Assembly (NCBI RefSeq): GCF_004331465.1
Contig: NZ_SJKB01000003.1
Span: 1-64,000 of the forward strand
Source: Kribbella pittospori
GTDB taxonomy: Bacteria; Actinomycetota; Actinomycetes; Propionibacteriales; Kribbellaceae
Length of the DNA: 64,000 nt
Direction: 5' to 3'
Below are positions 27,576 through 35,944 of the stretch, in pieces; positions within the stretch are counted from its first letter, which is position 1; each line of letters opens with the position of its first letter. The notes beneath the pieces were generated by a model that saw only the letters and a list, made by a program, of their open reading frames with translations, was not told the origin of the DNA and made no database searches. The position numbers and the translations under genes are program-made.

Positions 27576-27845
27576 TCAGTGCTGGCTGATCGAGCGCTTG
27601 CGGCGGGCGGAGAGGGACTCCGCGGTGCCGACCAGCAGGACCGAGGAGATGACCGCGACGATGAAGCCGAGGACGTTCAGTTCGAAGATGCCGCCGGTGC
27701 CGAGAATGCCGGCGATCGTGCCGCCGATGACGGATCCGGCCAGGCCGAGTAGCAGGGTGGCGAGCAGGCCGAGCTTCTGCTTGCCGGGCGTGAAGAGTCG
27801 GGCGAGCGCGCCGATGATGAGTCCGGCAACGATGAAGCCGATCAT
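27576..27845 (-). CDS. GlsB/YeaQ/YmgE family stress-response membrane protein
   Basis: An 89-aa, three-helix membrane protein. It shows MIGFIVAGLIIGALARLFTPGKQKLG, then the glycine-rich LLLGLAGSVIGGTIAG helix, and VLGFIVAVISSVLLV. Members of this transglycosylase-associated family are induced in stationary phase or general stress; the molecular role is unclear. ATG 27845 has GGAGGAATC about 8 bases upstream. It is convergent with the GH65 gene, with 24 bases between the ends. Confidence 0.9.
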   Translation of the reverse strand: MIGFIVAGLIIGALARLFTPGKQKLGLLATLLLGLAGSVIGGTIAGILGTGGIFELNVLGFIVAVISSVLLVGTAESLSARRKRSISQH

Positions 27846-27949
27846 GGTCTGATTCCTCCGGGTGCGAACGATTCTGTCTCCAGTGTCCGGCAGATCGGCT
27901 CACCGCACAGTTGGAGTTGACCCTGATCGCACCCGGAGCCGACCCTGGG

Positions 27950-28783
27950 TCAGCCGCGCGCCAGAGCCGCGAACAGCCTGGTCGTCTCCAGCAGTTGCGG
28001 AGTCCGTTCCAGCAGGTTCAGCACCGAGGTGCTGGTCCGCTGGGCGGCTCGCTCGTCGTTGGAGAGCAGCGCCTTGTAGCTCGCGCGGCAGGTGGACTCG
28101 GCGCCGAGCACCTCCGCGTAGAGCTGGATGTCTCCTAGATCCGGTCGCTCCTTGAGCAGTTGCAACGTGCTCTTCGCGCACTCCAGCAGCGTGGTTCCAG
28201 GCTTCTTCGTCTTCGAGACCAACTGGTCCGCCAGTCCCTTGACGACGAAGTACTCCGCACTGGACGCCTTGTCCCTCAGGTAGCGCACGCTCGCCGGCTC
28301 ACGGACGTCGTCGGACAGGGCACACACCGCCCAGCCCGGTGGCACGATGACCGCCTGGCTGGACGGGAACCCCGTCGGCAACTCGGTCACCGCGCTGAGA
28401 CCGCCGCTACCGATCACGGCTGCCAGCGCCGCCACCGAGGCCGGATCGGTCGGGTTGGCGTGCCGCGCGGCCGTCAGGCGCGTGGTCCAGCGCTCGTCCG
28501 GGATGACGACGACCGACAGGAGCCCGGTGTTCTTGAGCAGCAGCGACGTCTGGGTCGCGTCGGTGCTGGCATCCAGCCGTACGCCGTCCATCGCCGACGC
28601 CGGCTCCACCGGTACGTCGGACTTGAAGCAGTCGGCCGCCGGCCTCAGTGGAGCTGCCTTGCTCGGCGGTGGAACCAACGGAGTGACCGTGTCCCCACTC
28701 GATTGGTCGGCCCCCGCGGCACTCGAACATCCCGCGACCAGACCGAGTACCGCGACACATGCCAACGTCCATGCGCGAACCAT
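27950..28783 (-). CDS. Putative secreted lipoprotein, function unknown
   Basis: A 277-aa protein. Starting at ATG 28783 (AGGGGG about 8 bases upstream), it opens MVRAWTLACVAVLGLVAGCSS: a short charged end, a hydrophobic core and a lipobox LVAGC, so it should be diacylated on Cys19 and anchored on the outer face of the membrane. A Pro/Ser-rich linker (PLVPPPSKAAPLRP) follows. The mature part carries five further cysteines and a helical C-terminus (LLECAKSTLQLLKERPDL...). I recognise no family. It is divergent from the AlkZ-like gene. The longer frame from 28804 would put MVAGGIV ahead of the signal peptide. Confidence 0.75.
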   Translation of the reverse strand: MVRAWTLACVAVLGLVAGCSSAAGADQSSGDTVTPLVPPPSKAAPLRPAADCFKSDVPVEPASAMDGVRLDASTDATQTSLLLKNTGLLSVVVIPDERWTTRLTAARHANPTDPASVAALAAVIGSGGLSAVTELPTGFPSSQAVIVPPGWAVCALSDDVREPASVRYLRDKASSAEYFVVKGLADQLVSKTKKPGTTLLECAKSTLQLLKERPDLGDIQLYAEVLGAESTCRASYKALLSNDERAAQRTSTSVLNLLERTPQLLETTRLFAALARG

Positions 28784-28866
28784 CACGATGCCCCCTGCGA
28801 CCACGCCTCCGAGCTCACCAGGTCCCCACCTGCTCGGGCGTGTACAAGACCAGTTTGCATCGCCCG

Positions 28867-28910
28867 GGGTTCATCGCCAACGTCCTGCGCGGCGGGTTGT
28901 CGATGAACCC
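28867..28910. repeat. Interrupted inverted repeat in a divergent promoter region
   Basis: GGGTTCATCG at 28867-28876 is matched by its exact reverse complement CGATGAACCC at 28901-28910. A nested CAAC (28878-28881)/GTTG (28896-28899) extends the stem inward. It lies between the divergent lipoprotein and AlkZ-like genes and could be a hairpin in either transcript or a wide operator. Confidence 0.45.
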
Positions 28911-28968
28911 GGCAGTGTCGAAATCCGCTCGGCCGGAACTTGTCCGCGGGGTGGATTAGCCTCGGGAC

Positions 28969-30072
28969 GTGACTGTTCATCAGCTGTCCCGGCGGGATGC
29001 GCGGCGCCTTGCCGTGCGTGCGCAACTGCTCGGGCGCGAGCGGCCGGCCGGTCTGATGGAGATGGTTCGTGGCCTGACCGCAGTGCAGCTGGATCAGACG
29101 GCTGCCGTCGCACCCAACGCCGACCTCGTGGCGTGGAGCCGGCTCGGATGGTCGTACTCGCCGTCCGAACTGGCCGACTCGCTGGCGACGCTGGAGCTGC
29201 TGGAGTTGCGGGGATTCGCCCGGCCGAGTGAGAGTCTCGTGCTGTTCCGCGCCGAGATGGAGGCGTGGCCGGGCACGGGTCCACTGCTCGACTGGCAGGA
29301 GTACCGGCGCGACTGGGTGAAGGCCAACGAGGGTTGCCGGCTGGACATCTTGGAGCGGCTGCGGCAGGACGGTCCGCTGATCATGCGCGAGCTGCCGGAC
29401 ACCTGCGTGGTGCCCTGGAAGTCGAGCGGATGGACCAACAATCGCAACGTCTCGCAGATGCTGGAGTTCATGATCCAGCGCGGCGACGTCGCGATCGCTG
29501 GCCGGGACGGGCGCGACAAGCTGTGGGACCTGGCCACCCGGGTCTATCCGGACGAGCCGGTGATCCCGATCGAGGAGGCGCGGCGGATCCGGGACGGACA
29601 GCGGCTGCGATCGCACGGGATCCTGCGGGTCAGAGGTGAATCGTGCCCGGGCGAGCCGCTCGATGCCGGCGTCGCGGGGGAGCGGGCCGTCGTCGACGGC
29701 GTCCGGGGCGAGTGGCGCGTCGACCCGGAGCTGCTGGATCAGCCCTTCGCCGGACGGACGGCATTGCTGTCGCCGCTGGACCGGTTGGTCTACGACCGGA
29801 AGCGGATCCTGGAGCTGTTCGAGTTCGACTACCAGTTGGAGATGTACAAACCGGTCGCCAAACGCCGCTGGGGGTACTTCGCGCTGCCGATCCTGCACGG
29901 CGACCGGCTGGTCGGGAAGGTCGACGCCACCTCGGACCGGAAGGCCGGTGTCTTCCGGGTCGACGCCATCCACGAGGACGCGCCGTTCTCCAAGACACTG
30001 AGTGCGGCGGTGCATCGCGAGCTGCAGGATCTGGCCAACTGGCTCCGGCTGCACCTCGTCGTGAAGTCTTGA
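28969..30072 (+). CDS. AlkZ/YcaQ-like winged-helix DNA glycosylase family protein
   Basis: A 367-aa protein of the HTH_42 (AlkZ/AlkX/YcaQ) family of tandem winged-helix glycosylases. It begins QLSRRDARRLAVRAQLL, has the Q-x-D-type element in LTAVQLDQTAAV corresponding to the catalytic Q-Phi-(D/Q) motif, and ends with the family block LLSPLDRLVYDRKRILELFEFDYQLEMY-KPxxKRRWGYFALPIL. Relatives excise alkylated bases or unhook interstrand crosslinks; the substrate here is unknown. GTG 28969 is 6 bases after TAGCCT (28957-28962), a leaderless arrangement. Confidence 0.82.
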   Translation: MTVHQLSRRDARRLAVRAQLLGRERPAGLMEMVRGLTAVQLDQTAAVAPNADLVAWSRLGWSYSPSELADSLATLELLELRGFARPSESLVLFRAEMEAWPGTGPLLDWQEYRRDWVKANEGCRLDILERLRQDGPLIMRELPDTCVVPWKSSGWTNNRNVSQMLEFMIQRGDVAIAGRDGRDKLWDLATRVYPDEPVIPIEEARRIRDGQRLRSHGILRVRGESCPGEPLDAGVAGERAVVDGVRGEWRVDPELLDQPFAGRTALLSPLDRLVYDRKRILELFEFDYQLEMYKPVAKRRWGYFALPILHGDRLVGKVDATSDRKAGVFRVDAIHEDAPFSKTLSAAVHRELQDLANWLRLHLVVKS

Positions 30073-30081
30073 CGAGGCGGC

Positions 30082-30097
30082 ATGTTTACGTGAACAT
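30082..30097. promoter_or_regulatory. LacI-type operator-like palindrome upstream of GH5 gene
   Basis: ATGTTTACGTGAACAT is a 16-bp near-perfect palindrome (one mismatched base pair, T at 30086 opposite G at 30092) with a central CG, the shape of a LacI/GalR-family operator. It sits 6 bases upstream of the GTG of the secreted glycosidase and 9 bases after the previous stop, so a bound repressor would block initiation. No LacI gene is nearby. Confidence 0.5.
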
Positions 30098-30103
30098 CGC
30101 AGC

Positions 30104-31516
30104 GTGAGATCAACCGCCCGCCGTATCGCAGCCGCCCTGTTCTCCGTCGCCACGCTCAGCACCGCGCTGACCGTTCCCGCCGTCGCGGCACCACCGCCGC
30201 CGACGACGAACGACTTCCGCGGGGTCAACTGGGCCGATCCGAGGGACAACTACGCCGACGACGAAGTGGTCCCGTCCGGACTGAGCACGGCCGACGACTA
30301 CCAGACGACGTACCGGAAGGCGACCGGCATCGTCGGCGAGTTCCGGCACGAACTGAAGGCCAACACGATCCGGCTGCCGATCAACCCGTCGAGCGTCGGC
30401 ACGGCCTGGTGGAACTCGTACCGCGCCGCGATCGACGCGTCCGTCGCGAGCGGCTTCAAGGTGATCCTGAGCTACTGGGAGGCCGACAACGCCAAGGACG
30501 GCCGGGTCGACGACCCCGCGAAGTTCGACACGATGTGGGACACCGTGTTCAACGCCTACGGCAAGAACCCGCGGGTGTACTTCGAGCCGATGAACGAGCC
30601 GTTCGGCTACTCGCTGCCCGAGTGGGTGTCGCTCACCTCGTCCTGGATCCAGCGGCACAACAGCGTTCCGCGCGGCCGGTTCGTCATCTCGGGCACCGGC
30701 TACAACGACAACGTCACCGGTGTCGGCGCGGCTCCTGAGCTCACGGGCACGCTGTTGTCCCTGCATTTCTACGGCTTCTGGGCCTCCGACACGACCGAGG
30801 CCGCGTGGCTGGCGAACCTGCGGCCGCGGATCGGTTCGTACGGCTGGCGCACGGTGATCGACGAGGCCGGCTCACCGATGACGATCGGCCTGAACTACGG
30901 CAACCACGAGGGCAACGTCTATACGGCGTACCTCGGTGCACTCACGCAGGTCGCGCGCGAGAACAAGATGGGCATCGTCTACTGGCCCGGGCTGCGGACC
31001 GGCGACTCGTACTCGATGACCACGCAGGTCGGTCCGGCGGACCTGGAGGTGAACAGCCAGAGTGGTCGCGCGCAGCTGTGGTGGGGCTGGGGTCTGCTCA
31101 AGACGGAGCCGACGAACGACCTGCCGCCCGCGCCTCCGGGTGAGCCGCTGCGCGGAGTCGCCAGCGGCCGGTGCGTCGACGTACCTGGCTTCTCGACCAG
31201 CCCTGGTACGGCGCTGGACCTGTGGGACTGCAACAACGGCGGCAACCAGTCGTGGAACTACACCGCCGACAAGCAACTCACGGTCTACACCGACAAGTGC
31301 ATGACTGCCGGGGCAGCCGCTGGGAGCGCGGTCACGATCGAGAACTGCACCGGAGCCGCCAACCAGGCGTGGGAGCTAAACGCCGACCAAACCGTCACCA
31401 GCGTCGCCGATCCCACTCTGTGCCTGGACGCCGCCGGCGCCGGGACGGGCAACGGTACGGCGGTCGACCTGTGGCTCTGCAACGGCGCGGACAATCAGAA
31501 ATGGACTCGCTCCTGA
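30104..31516 (+). CDS. Secreted GH5-like endoglycanase with C-terminal ricin-type CBM13
   Basis: A 470-aa exported enzyme. Residues 1-28 are a signal peptide (RSTARRIAAALFSVATL...AVAA). Residues ~35-340 are a GH5-type TIM barrel with the acid/base Glu165 in YFEPMNEPFG and the likely nucleophile Glu254 in TVIDEAGSP. Residues ~350-470 are a beta-trefoil lectin domain with QxW repeats (NQSWNY, NQAWEL, NQKWTR) that binds polysaccharide. Cellulase, mannanase or a related activity is likely. GTG 30104 starts a Sec signal directly after the LacI-like palindrome. Secreted polysaccharide attack fits the intracellular esterase and sulfatase nearby. Confidence 0.9.
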   Translation: MRSTARRIAAALFSVATLSTALTVPAVAAPPPPTTNDFRGVNWADPRDNYADDEVVPSGLSTADDYQTTYRKATGIVGEFRHELKANTIRLPINPSSVGTAWWNSYRAAIDASVASGFKVILSYWEADNAKDGRVDDPAKFDTMWDTVFNAYGKNPRVYFEPMNEPFGYSLPEWVSLTSSWIQRHNSVPRGRFVISGTGYNDNVTGVGAAPELTGTLLSLHFYGFWASDTTEAAWLANLRPRIGSYGWRTVIDEAGSPMTIGLNYGNHEGNVYTAYLGALTQVARENKMGIVYWPGLRTGDSYSMTTQVGPADLEVNSQSGRAQLWWGWGLLKTEPTNDLPPAPPGEPLRGVASGRCVDVPGFSTSPGTALDLWDCNNGGNQSWNYTADKQLTVYTDKCMTAGAAAGSAVTIENCTGAANQAWELNADQTVTSVADPTLCLDAAGAGTGNGTAVDLWLCNGADNQKWTRS

Positions 31517-31530
31517 CTACAGTCCAGCGA

Positions 31531-32031
31531 GTGGATCTGTTTGATGAAGACCTCGCCCGGACCGCGGGTGAGCGCGAGGTGCTCGAGGCGTTCCTCGACG
31601 CGCACCGGCGGGTCGCGGTCGAGAAGCTCCGCGGCCTGTCCGAGGCGGACGCCCGCCGGCGGCTGGTGCCGTCGCTGACCACGCCGATCGGGCTGGTCAA
31701 CCATCTCGCCGGCGTCGAGCGCAACTGGTTCCAGCACAGCATCGCCCGGCGGCCCCGCGAGGAGATCGCGGGTGACGCACGTGGCGGCGAGGCGAGCTGG
31801 ACGGTTCCCGACGACGTGACCATCGACGAGGTCATCGCCGCGTTCGAGGAGGCGTGCGCAGAGTCCCGCCGGATCGCAGCCGATCTGCCGCTGGACCACG
31901 TCGTACCGCATGAGCGGCTCGGGGAGGTTTCGCTGCGCTGGGTCTATGTCCACATGATCCGCGAGCACGCCCGCCACGGCGGCCACGCGGACATCCTCCG
32001 CGAACAGATCGACGGTGCGACCGGAGCTTAG
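31531..32031 (+). CDS. DinB/DUF664 family protein
   Basis: A 166-aa four-helix-bundle protein of the DinB superfamily, members of which include metal-dependent thiol transferases (bacillithiol/mycothiol) and isomerases. Metal-ligand histidines are seen in LVNHLAGVERNWFQHS and in the C-terminal EHARHGGHADILREQIDG. GTG 31531 follows TACAGT (31518-31523) by 7 bases; the upstream ATG 31501 overlaps the glycosidase tail. The stop overlaps the convergent SDR stop by 4 bases. A mycothiol-linked role is possible but not shown. Confidence 0.82.
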   Translation: MDLFDEDLARTAGEREVLEAFLDAHRRVAVEKLRGLSEADARRRLVPSLTTPIGLVNHLAGVERNWFQHSIARRPREEIAGDARGGEASWTVPDDVTIDEVIAAFEEACAESRRIAADLPLDHVVPHERLGEVSLRWVYVHMIREHARHGGHADILREQIDGATGA

Positions 32032-32795
32032 GCGAAGCCGCCGTTGCTCAGCAGGAGCTGGCCGTTGATCCACTGGCCCCGTGGTGAGCAGAGGAAGTCG
32101 ACCAGGTTGGCCGTGTCCTGCGGCGTACCGAGGCGGCCGAGCGGGGTCTGGCGGATGCCGCTCGCGCGGATGTCGTCGGTCATCCAGCCGGTGTCGATCG
32201 GGCCGGGGTTGACGACGTTCGAGCTGACACCGAGGTGGGCCAGTTCCTCGGCCGCGGCCAGGGTGATCCGGTCCAGCGCGCCCTTGCTCGCGCCGTACGG
32301 GAGATTGCCGACGGTGTGATCGCTGGTCAGCGCGATGATCCGGCCGGTGCCCGGCGTGGCCTTGAACCGTAAGCCGTACTCGCGGATCAGCAGCCACGTC
32401 GCCCGCGCATTCACGGCGAAGTGCCGGTCGAAGCTCTCGAGGGTGGTGTCGAGGATGCCGGAGTTGACCGATTCGGTGTGGCACATCACCAGCGCGGTCA
32501 CGCCGCCCAGCCGCTCCTCGGCCGCGGTGAAGATCCGCTCGGGAGCCGCTGGGTCGACCAGGTCCGCCTCGATCGGGACCGCGGTCGCCCCGAGGCCGGT
32601 GAGTTCCTTGGTGATCTCGTCGGTCGCGCCCGACTGCACGCCCCACGTCATCCGCTCGTCGTACGCCGTCCAGTAGGTGAAGGCGATGTCCCATCCGGAC
32701 GCGGCGAGTTGGCGGGCGATGCCCGCGCCGATGCCGACGGTGCGGCCGACGCCGGTGACGAGCGCGACAGGACGGTCCGAGGTGGGTTGAGTCAT
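32028..32795 (-). CDS. Short-chain dehydrogenase/reductase (SDR)
   Basis: A 255-aa NAD(P)-dependent oxidoreductase. The Rossmann start is VALVTGVGRTVGIGAG. The active site shows Ser in ALTSDHT and the Y-x-x-x-K pair in LPYGASKGALDRIT, and the end NPGPIDTGWM...GQWINGQLLLSNGG is typical. The interior (AYDERMTWG, CHTESVNSGILDTTLESFDRHFAVN) resembles FabG-like/3-oxoacyl-ACP reductase relatives. ATG 32795 is 6 bases after CAGAAT, again leaderless-like. The long upstream open frame is an antisense artefact of the kinase gene. The substrate is unknown. Confidence 0.88.
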   Translation of the reverse strand: MTQPTSDRPVALVTGVGRTVGIGAGIARQLAASGWDIAFTYWTAYDERMTWGVQSGATDEITKELTGLGATAVPIEADLVDPAAPERIFTAAEERLGGVTALVMCHTESVNSGILDTTLESFDRHFAVNARATWLLIREYGLRFKATPGTGRIIALTSDHTVGNLPYGASKGALDRITLAAAEELAHLGVSSNVVNPGPIDTGWMTDDIRASGIRQTPLGRLGTPQDTANLVDFLCSPRGQWINGQLLLSNGGFA

Positions 32796-32878
32796 GCCGT
32801 GATTCTGCCGGTCCGGGCTTCTGGATGAGAAATCTGTAATGTTCGGCTCATGCGGTTCACCGGGAGGGATCGCAGGCT

Positions 32879-33178
32879 GTGAGCATGCGGTCTCCACGTC
32901 TGATCTACGGGCTTGTCGCCGGTGTGCTGGTGGTGGCCGGTTTCGTGCTGCCGCGGTACCTGGCCGAGCGGTCCCAGCCTGAGCTCGGCGACACGGTCGT
33001 CGTCCCCGCCGCCACGAGCCCGTCGACGCCGCCACCGACCGCGAACCCGCGGCCGTCGACGCCGCCACCCAGCGTGACCCCTGGCCAGGGCGCCGAGCAG
33101 GTGTCGCCGGCCCCGGCCCGCACCGCGGGAGACGACGATGACGATCTGTGGGACGACCCGGACGACGACGATGGATGA
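32879..33178 (+). CDS. Small membrane-anchored protein with Pro-rich stalk and poly-Asp tail
   Basis: A 99-aa protein. One N-terminal transmembrane segment (LIYGLVAGVLVVAGFVLPRYL) is followed by a Thr/Pro/Ser-rich stalk (SPSTPPPTANPRPSTPPP) and a strongly acidic end with about ten Asp in DDDDDLWDDPDDDDG. The tail is probably exposed outside the membrane and could bind divalent cations. GTG 32879 has GGAGGGA upstream. It overlaps the histidine-kinase start by 8 bases, so it is the first gene of the sensor operon and may be an accessory sensor. No family recognised. Confidence 0.72.
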   Translation: MSMRSPRLIYGLVAGVLVVAGFVLPRYLAERSQPELGDTVVVPAATSPSTPPPTANPRPSTPPPSVTPGQGAEQVSPAPARTAGDDDDDLWDDPDDDDG

Positions 33179-34592
33179 TCTCCGGCCGTGGCCCGTGGTC
33201 AGCGCCCGGGTGCGGATCATCGGCTGGATGTTCGGCGTACTGACGCTCGCCCTGTCCGCGCTGGTCTTCCTCACCTGGCAGGTGCTCGCGGCCCGCGCGG
33301 ATGACGCGGCCGACGACGAGCTGACCCACGAGGCGAACAAGTTCCGTGCCTTCGCGGGCTCCGGCGAGGCGGCCGCCTTCGACCGGCCCGAGGAGCTGCT
33401 GGACCGCTGGCTGCAGAGCAATCTCCCGGACGACTCGGAGGCACTGTTCACCATCGTCGACGGCCGCGCGTACCACCGCAGCCAGGGCAGTCCACCGGCC
33501 CGGCTCGACACCGACTCGGCCTTCGTGCAAGGCATCGCCGGTGCGAAGGAGCCGACGTACGGCTGGATCGAGAGCACGGCCGGACGCGTCCGGTACGCCG
33601 TGATGCCGGTGCAGATCGGGAGTCAGCCGGTCCGGGCTCAGCTCGTGATGCTCGAGTTCCGGGACATCATCGCGAAGCCGTCGATCGACGCGGCCCGCGC
33701 GCTGGTCATCATCGGTGCGCTCACCCTGGTGCTGGCCGCGGGTGCGTGCTGGCTCGTCACCGGCCGGATCCTCGCACCGATCCGGCAGGTGCGGGCCACC
33801 GCCGAGCAGATCGGGGAGAGCGATCTGCGGCGCCGGATCGAGGTCGTCGGGAACGACGACGTGGCGCAACTGGCGCGCACGTTCAACACCATGCTGGACC
33901 GGTTGGAGGACGCGTTCGTGGCCCAGCGGGAGTTCGTCGACAACGCCGGGCACGAGCTGCGGACGCCGATCACGGTGATCCGCGGGCACCTGGAGTTGAT
34001 GGGCGACGACCCGCGCGACCGGGCCGAGACCAAGGCGCTGGTGCTGGACGAGCTGTCCCGGATGAACCGGATGGTCGACGACCTGCTGGTGCTGGCGACG
34101 ACCGAGCGCCCGGACTTCCTCGAGACCGGCGAGATCAACCTGACCGAACTGGTCGTCGAGGTGATCGCCAAGGCCCGGCCGCTGGCCGACCGGGTCTGGC
34201 GGGTGGACGAGTCGGCCGACGCGACGATCGTTGCCGACGGCCAGCGGCTCACCCAGGCATTGATGCAGTTGGTGTCCAACGCTGTCCGGCACACCACGAC
34301 CGGTGACCGGATCACGCTGGGATCCCGCCTGAACGGCGACCACGTCCTGCTGTGGGTGGCCGACTCGGGTCCCGGTGTCCGCGCGTCGGACCGCGAGCGC
34401 ATCTTCGAAAGATTTGCCCGCGGCAACGATCAGCGGCGGACGGGCGGTGCCGGACTCGGACTGGCGATCGTACGCTCGATCGCGCAGGCCCACGGTGGCG
34501 ACGTCCGGCTGGCCGACGGCCCGGGCGGCGCCCGCTTCGAGCTCACCTTGCCACTCACCGTGCCGGCCGACCGAGCGGTGGTCGCGCCGTGA
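33171..34592 (+). CDS. Sensor histidine kinase
   Basis: A 473-aa membrane kinase. The first helix (VRIIGWMFGVLTLALSALVFLTW) is followed by an extracytoplasmic sensor of ~130 residues, a second helix (ALVIIGALTLVLAAGACWLVT), HAMP, HisKA with His261 in DNAGHELRTPIT, and HATPase with N (QLVSNAVRH), G1 (VADSGPGV) and G2 (GGAGLGLAIV) boxes. The start ATG 33171 overlaps the small Asp-rich protein gene. Its stop overlaps the response-regulator GTG (GTGA), so it is co-translated with its partner. The signal is unknown; the following DUF4956-VTC pair is a probable regulon member. Confidence 0.9.
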   Translation: MDDLRPWPVVSARVRIIGWMFGVLTLALSALVFLTWQVLAARADDAADDELTHEANKFRAFAGSGEAAAFDRPEELLDRWLQSNLPDDSEALFTIVDGRAYHRSQGSPPARLDTDSAFVQGIAGAKEPTYGWIESTAGRVRYAVMPVQIGSQPVRAQLVMLEFRDIIAKPSIDAARALVIIGALTLVLAAGACWLVTGRILAPIRQVRATAEQIGESDLRRRIEVVGNDDVAQLARTFNTMLDRLEDAFVAQREFVDNAGHELRTPITVIRGHLELMGDDPRDRAETKALVLDELSRMNRMVDDLLVLATTERPDFLETGEINLTELVVEVIAKARPLADRVWRVDESADATIVADGQRLTQALMQLVSNAVRHTTTGDRITLGSRLNGDHVLLWVADSGPGVRASDRERIFERFARGNDQRRTGGAGLGLAIVRSIAQAHGGDVRLADGPGGARFELTLPLTVPADRAVVAP

Positions 34593-35251
34593 ACCGGATC
34601 CTGATCGCGGAGGACGAGGAGCGGATCGCCTCGTTCGTCGAGCGCGGACTGCGCAGCAACGGCTTCATCACGACGGTGGTCGGCGACGGCGAAACGGCGT
34701 ACCAGGAAGGGGTCAGCGGCTCCTACGACCTGCTGGTCCTGGACATCGGCCTGCCGCGAGTGGACGGGTTCACCGTGCTGCGACGGTTGCGCGAGGCAAG
34801 GGTGACGATGCCGGTGGTGATCCTGACCGCGCGCGACAGCGTGCGTGACACGGTCGCCGGGCTCGAAGGCGGCGCGGACGACTACATCGCCAAACCCTTC
34901 GCCTTCGAGGAACTGCTGGCCCGGGTGCGGTTGCGGCTGCGTGGTGGCGACGGTACGCCGGACGCCACCATCCTGCGGGTGGGGGAGTTGAGCCTGGATC
35001 TGCGGACCCGGCGTGCCCTCGTGGACGGACAGTCGGTCGAGCTCACCGCGCGGGAGTTCGTGCTGGCCGAGGTGTTCTGCCGGCATCCCGATCAGGTGCT
35101 GTCCCGGGAGCAGCTGCTGTCCCAGGTCTGGGGCTTCGACTTCGACCCGGGCTCGAACGTGGTGGACGTCTACATCCGGTATCTGCGCCGCAAACTCGGC
35201 CCCGACCGGATCCAGACGGTCCGTGGGATGGGCTACCGCCTGCTTCCGTGA
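34589..35251 (+). CDS. OmpR/PhoB-family response regulator
   Basis: A 220-aa regulator: receiver domain with acidic pocket AEDEE, phospho-acceptor Asp52 in LLVLDIGLP, Thr in ILTARDS and Lys in YIAKPFAF, then a winged-helix DNA-binding domain (VELTAREFVLAEVFCRHPDQVLSREQLLSQVWG...VVDVYIRYLRRKLG...IQTVRGMGYRL). GTG 34589 overlaps the kinase stop. It should bind direct repeats with ~11-bp period; such a repeat lies 18 bases downstream of its own stop, ahead of the DUF4956 gene. Confidence 0.92.
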   Translation: MNRILIAEDEERIASFVERGLRSNGFITTVVGDGETAYQEGVSGSYDLLVLDIGLPRVDGFTVLRRLREARVTMPVVILTARDSVRDTVAGLEGGADDYIAKPFAFEELLARVRLRLRGGDGTPDATILRVGELSLDLRTRRALVDGQSVELTAREFVLAEVFCRHPDQVLSREQLLSQVWGFDFDPGSNVVDVYIRYLRRKLGPDRIQTVRGMGYRLLP

Positions 35252-35284
35252 GAGCACTCTCACGTGAACCTCAGACCATCCTCA
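35249..35284. promoter_or_regulatory. Palindrome and 11-bp-spaced direct repeat between response regulator and DUF4956 gene
   Basis: TGAGAG-CA-CTCTCA at 35249-35262 is a perfect 6+6 palindrome that begins in the regulator's stop codon. It is followed by CCTCA at 35269-35273 and again at 35280-35284, exactly 11 bases apart, one helical turn, as expected for tandem binding of an OmpR-type regulator. A TAGAAC hexamer (~35301) follows before the DUF4956 ribosome site. It is a candidate autoregulatory/target promoter. Confidence 0.45.
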
Positions 35285-35347
35285 CCGCCGGACGAGACGG
35301 TAGAACCACCATCGTCCAGCTAGGGCGTGTCTCCCGAGGAGGAATCC

Positions 35348-35944
35348 ATGTCCGGTCTGGGAATCGCCATCCCCGCCGATCTGCTCGCCATCGCTCTGCT
35401 TGCCTATGGCACCTACTTCCGCCGGTACCACCGCCGGGACCTGCTGCTCGCGTACGTCGCGCTCAACGTCGGGGTGCTCGCGGTCACCGCGATGCTGGCC
35501 GGCAGTGGTGCCGGCATGGGCCTGGGACTGGGGCTGTTCGGCATCCTGTCGATCATCCGGCTCCGCTCGGACTCGATCACCCAGGAAGAGGTCGCCTACT
35601 ACTTCATCGCGCTCGCGATGGGGCTGGTGAACGGGCTGCATCCCGGTCCGTTCTGGCTCGCGCCGGCGTTGAGCTTCCTGCTGGTAGGACTCATGTACGT
35701 CGTCGACCATCCGCGCCTCACCCTGCGTTCGCGGCGGCAGCGCGTCGTACTCGACCAGGCCTACCCCGATACCCGCGATATCGGTCCCGCGCTCGAGCGG
35801 TTGCTGCAGGCCGACGTCCGGTACTTCGTGGTCCTCGATCTGGATCTGGTCACCGACACCACGGTCGTCGATGTCCGATTCCGGGTCCGGCACAACGCCG
35901 TACCCGCGAACACCGTCCGCCGGTTCGAGCGGTACGCGTCGTGA
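35348..35944 (+). CDS. DUF4956 family membrane protein
   Basis: A 198-aa protein with about four transmembrane helices in the first 130 residues (ADLLAIALLAYGTYF, LLLAYVALNVGVLAVTAML, GLGLGLFGILSIIRLRSD, YYFIALAMGLVNG) and a soluble ferredoxin-like end (RYFVVLDLDLVTDTTVVDVRFRVR). The IIRLRSDSI segment after the glycine-rich helix is the family's signature. The start is ATG 35348 with GAGGAGGAATCC just upstream. It overlaps the VTC-domain gene by 4 bases (GTGA). DUF4956 proteins commonly neighbour VTC polyphosphate polymerases and may provide their membrane partner. Confidence 0.87.
   Translation: MSGLGIAIPADLLAIALLAYGTYFRRYHRRDLLLAYVALNVGVLAVTAMLAGSGAGMGLGLGLFGILSIIRLRSDSITQEEVAYYFIALAMGLVNGLHPGPFWLAPALSFLLVGLMYVVDHPRLTLRSRRQRVVLDQAYPDTRDIGPALERLLQADVRYFVVLDLDLVTDTTVVDVRFRVRHNAVPANTVRRFERYAS

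Noticed and set aside
35249-35262. TGAGAGCACTCTCA palindrome as an intrinsic terminator of the response-regulator gene
   Set aside because: Only a 6-bp stem with a 2-base loop and no T-run; more likely part of a binding site or chance.
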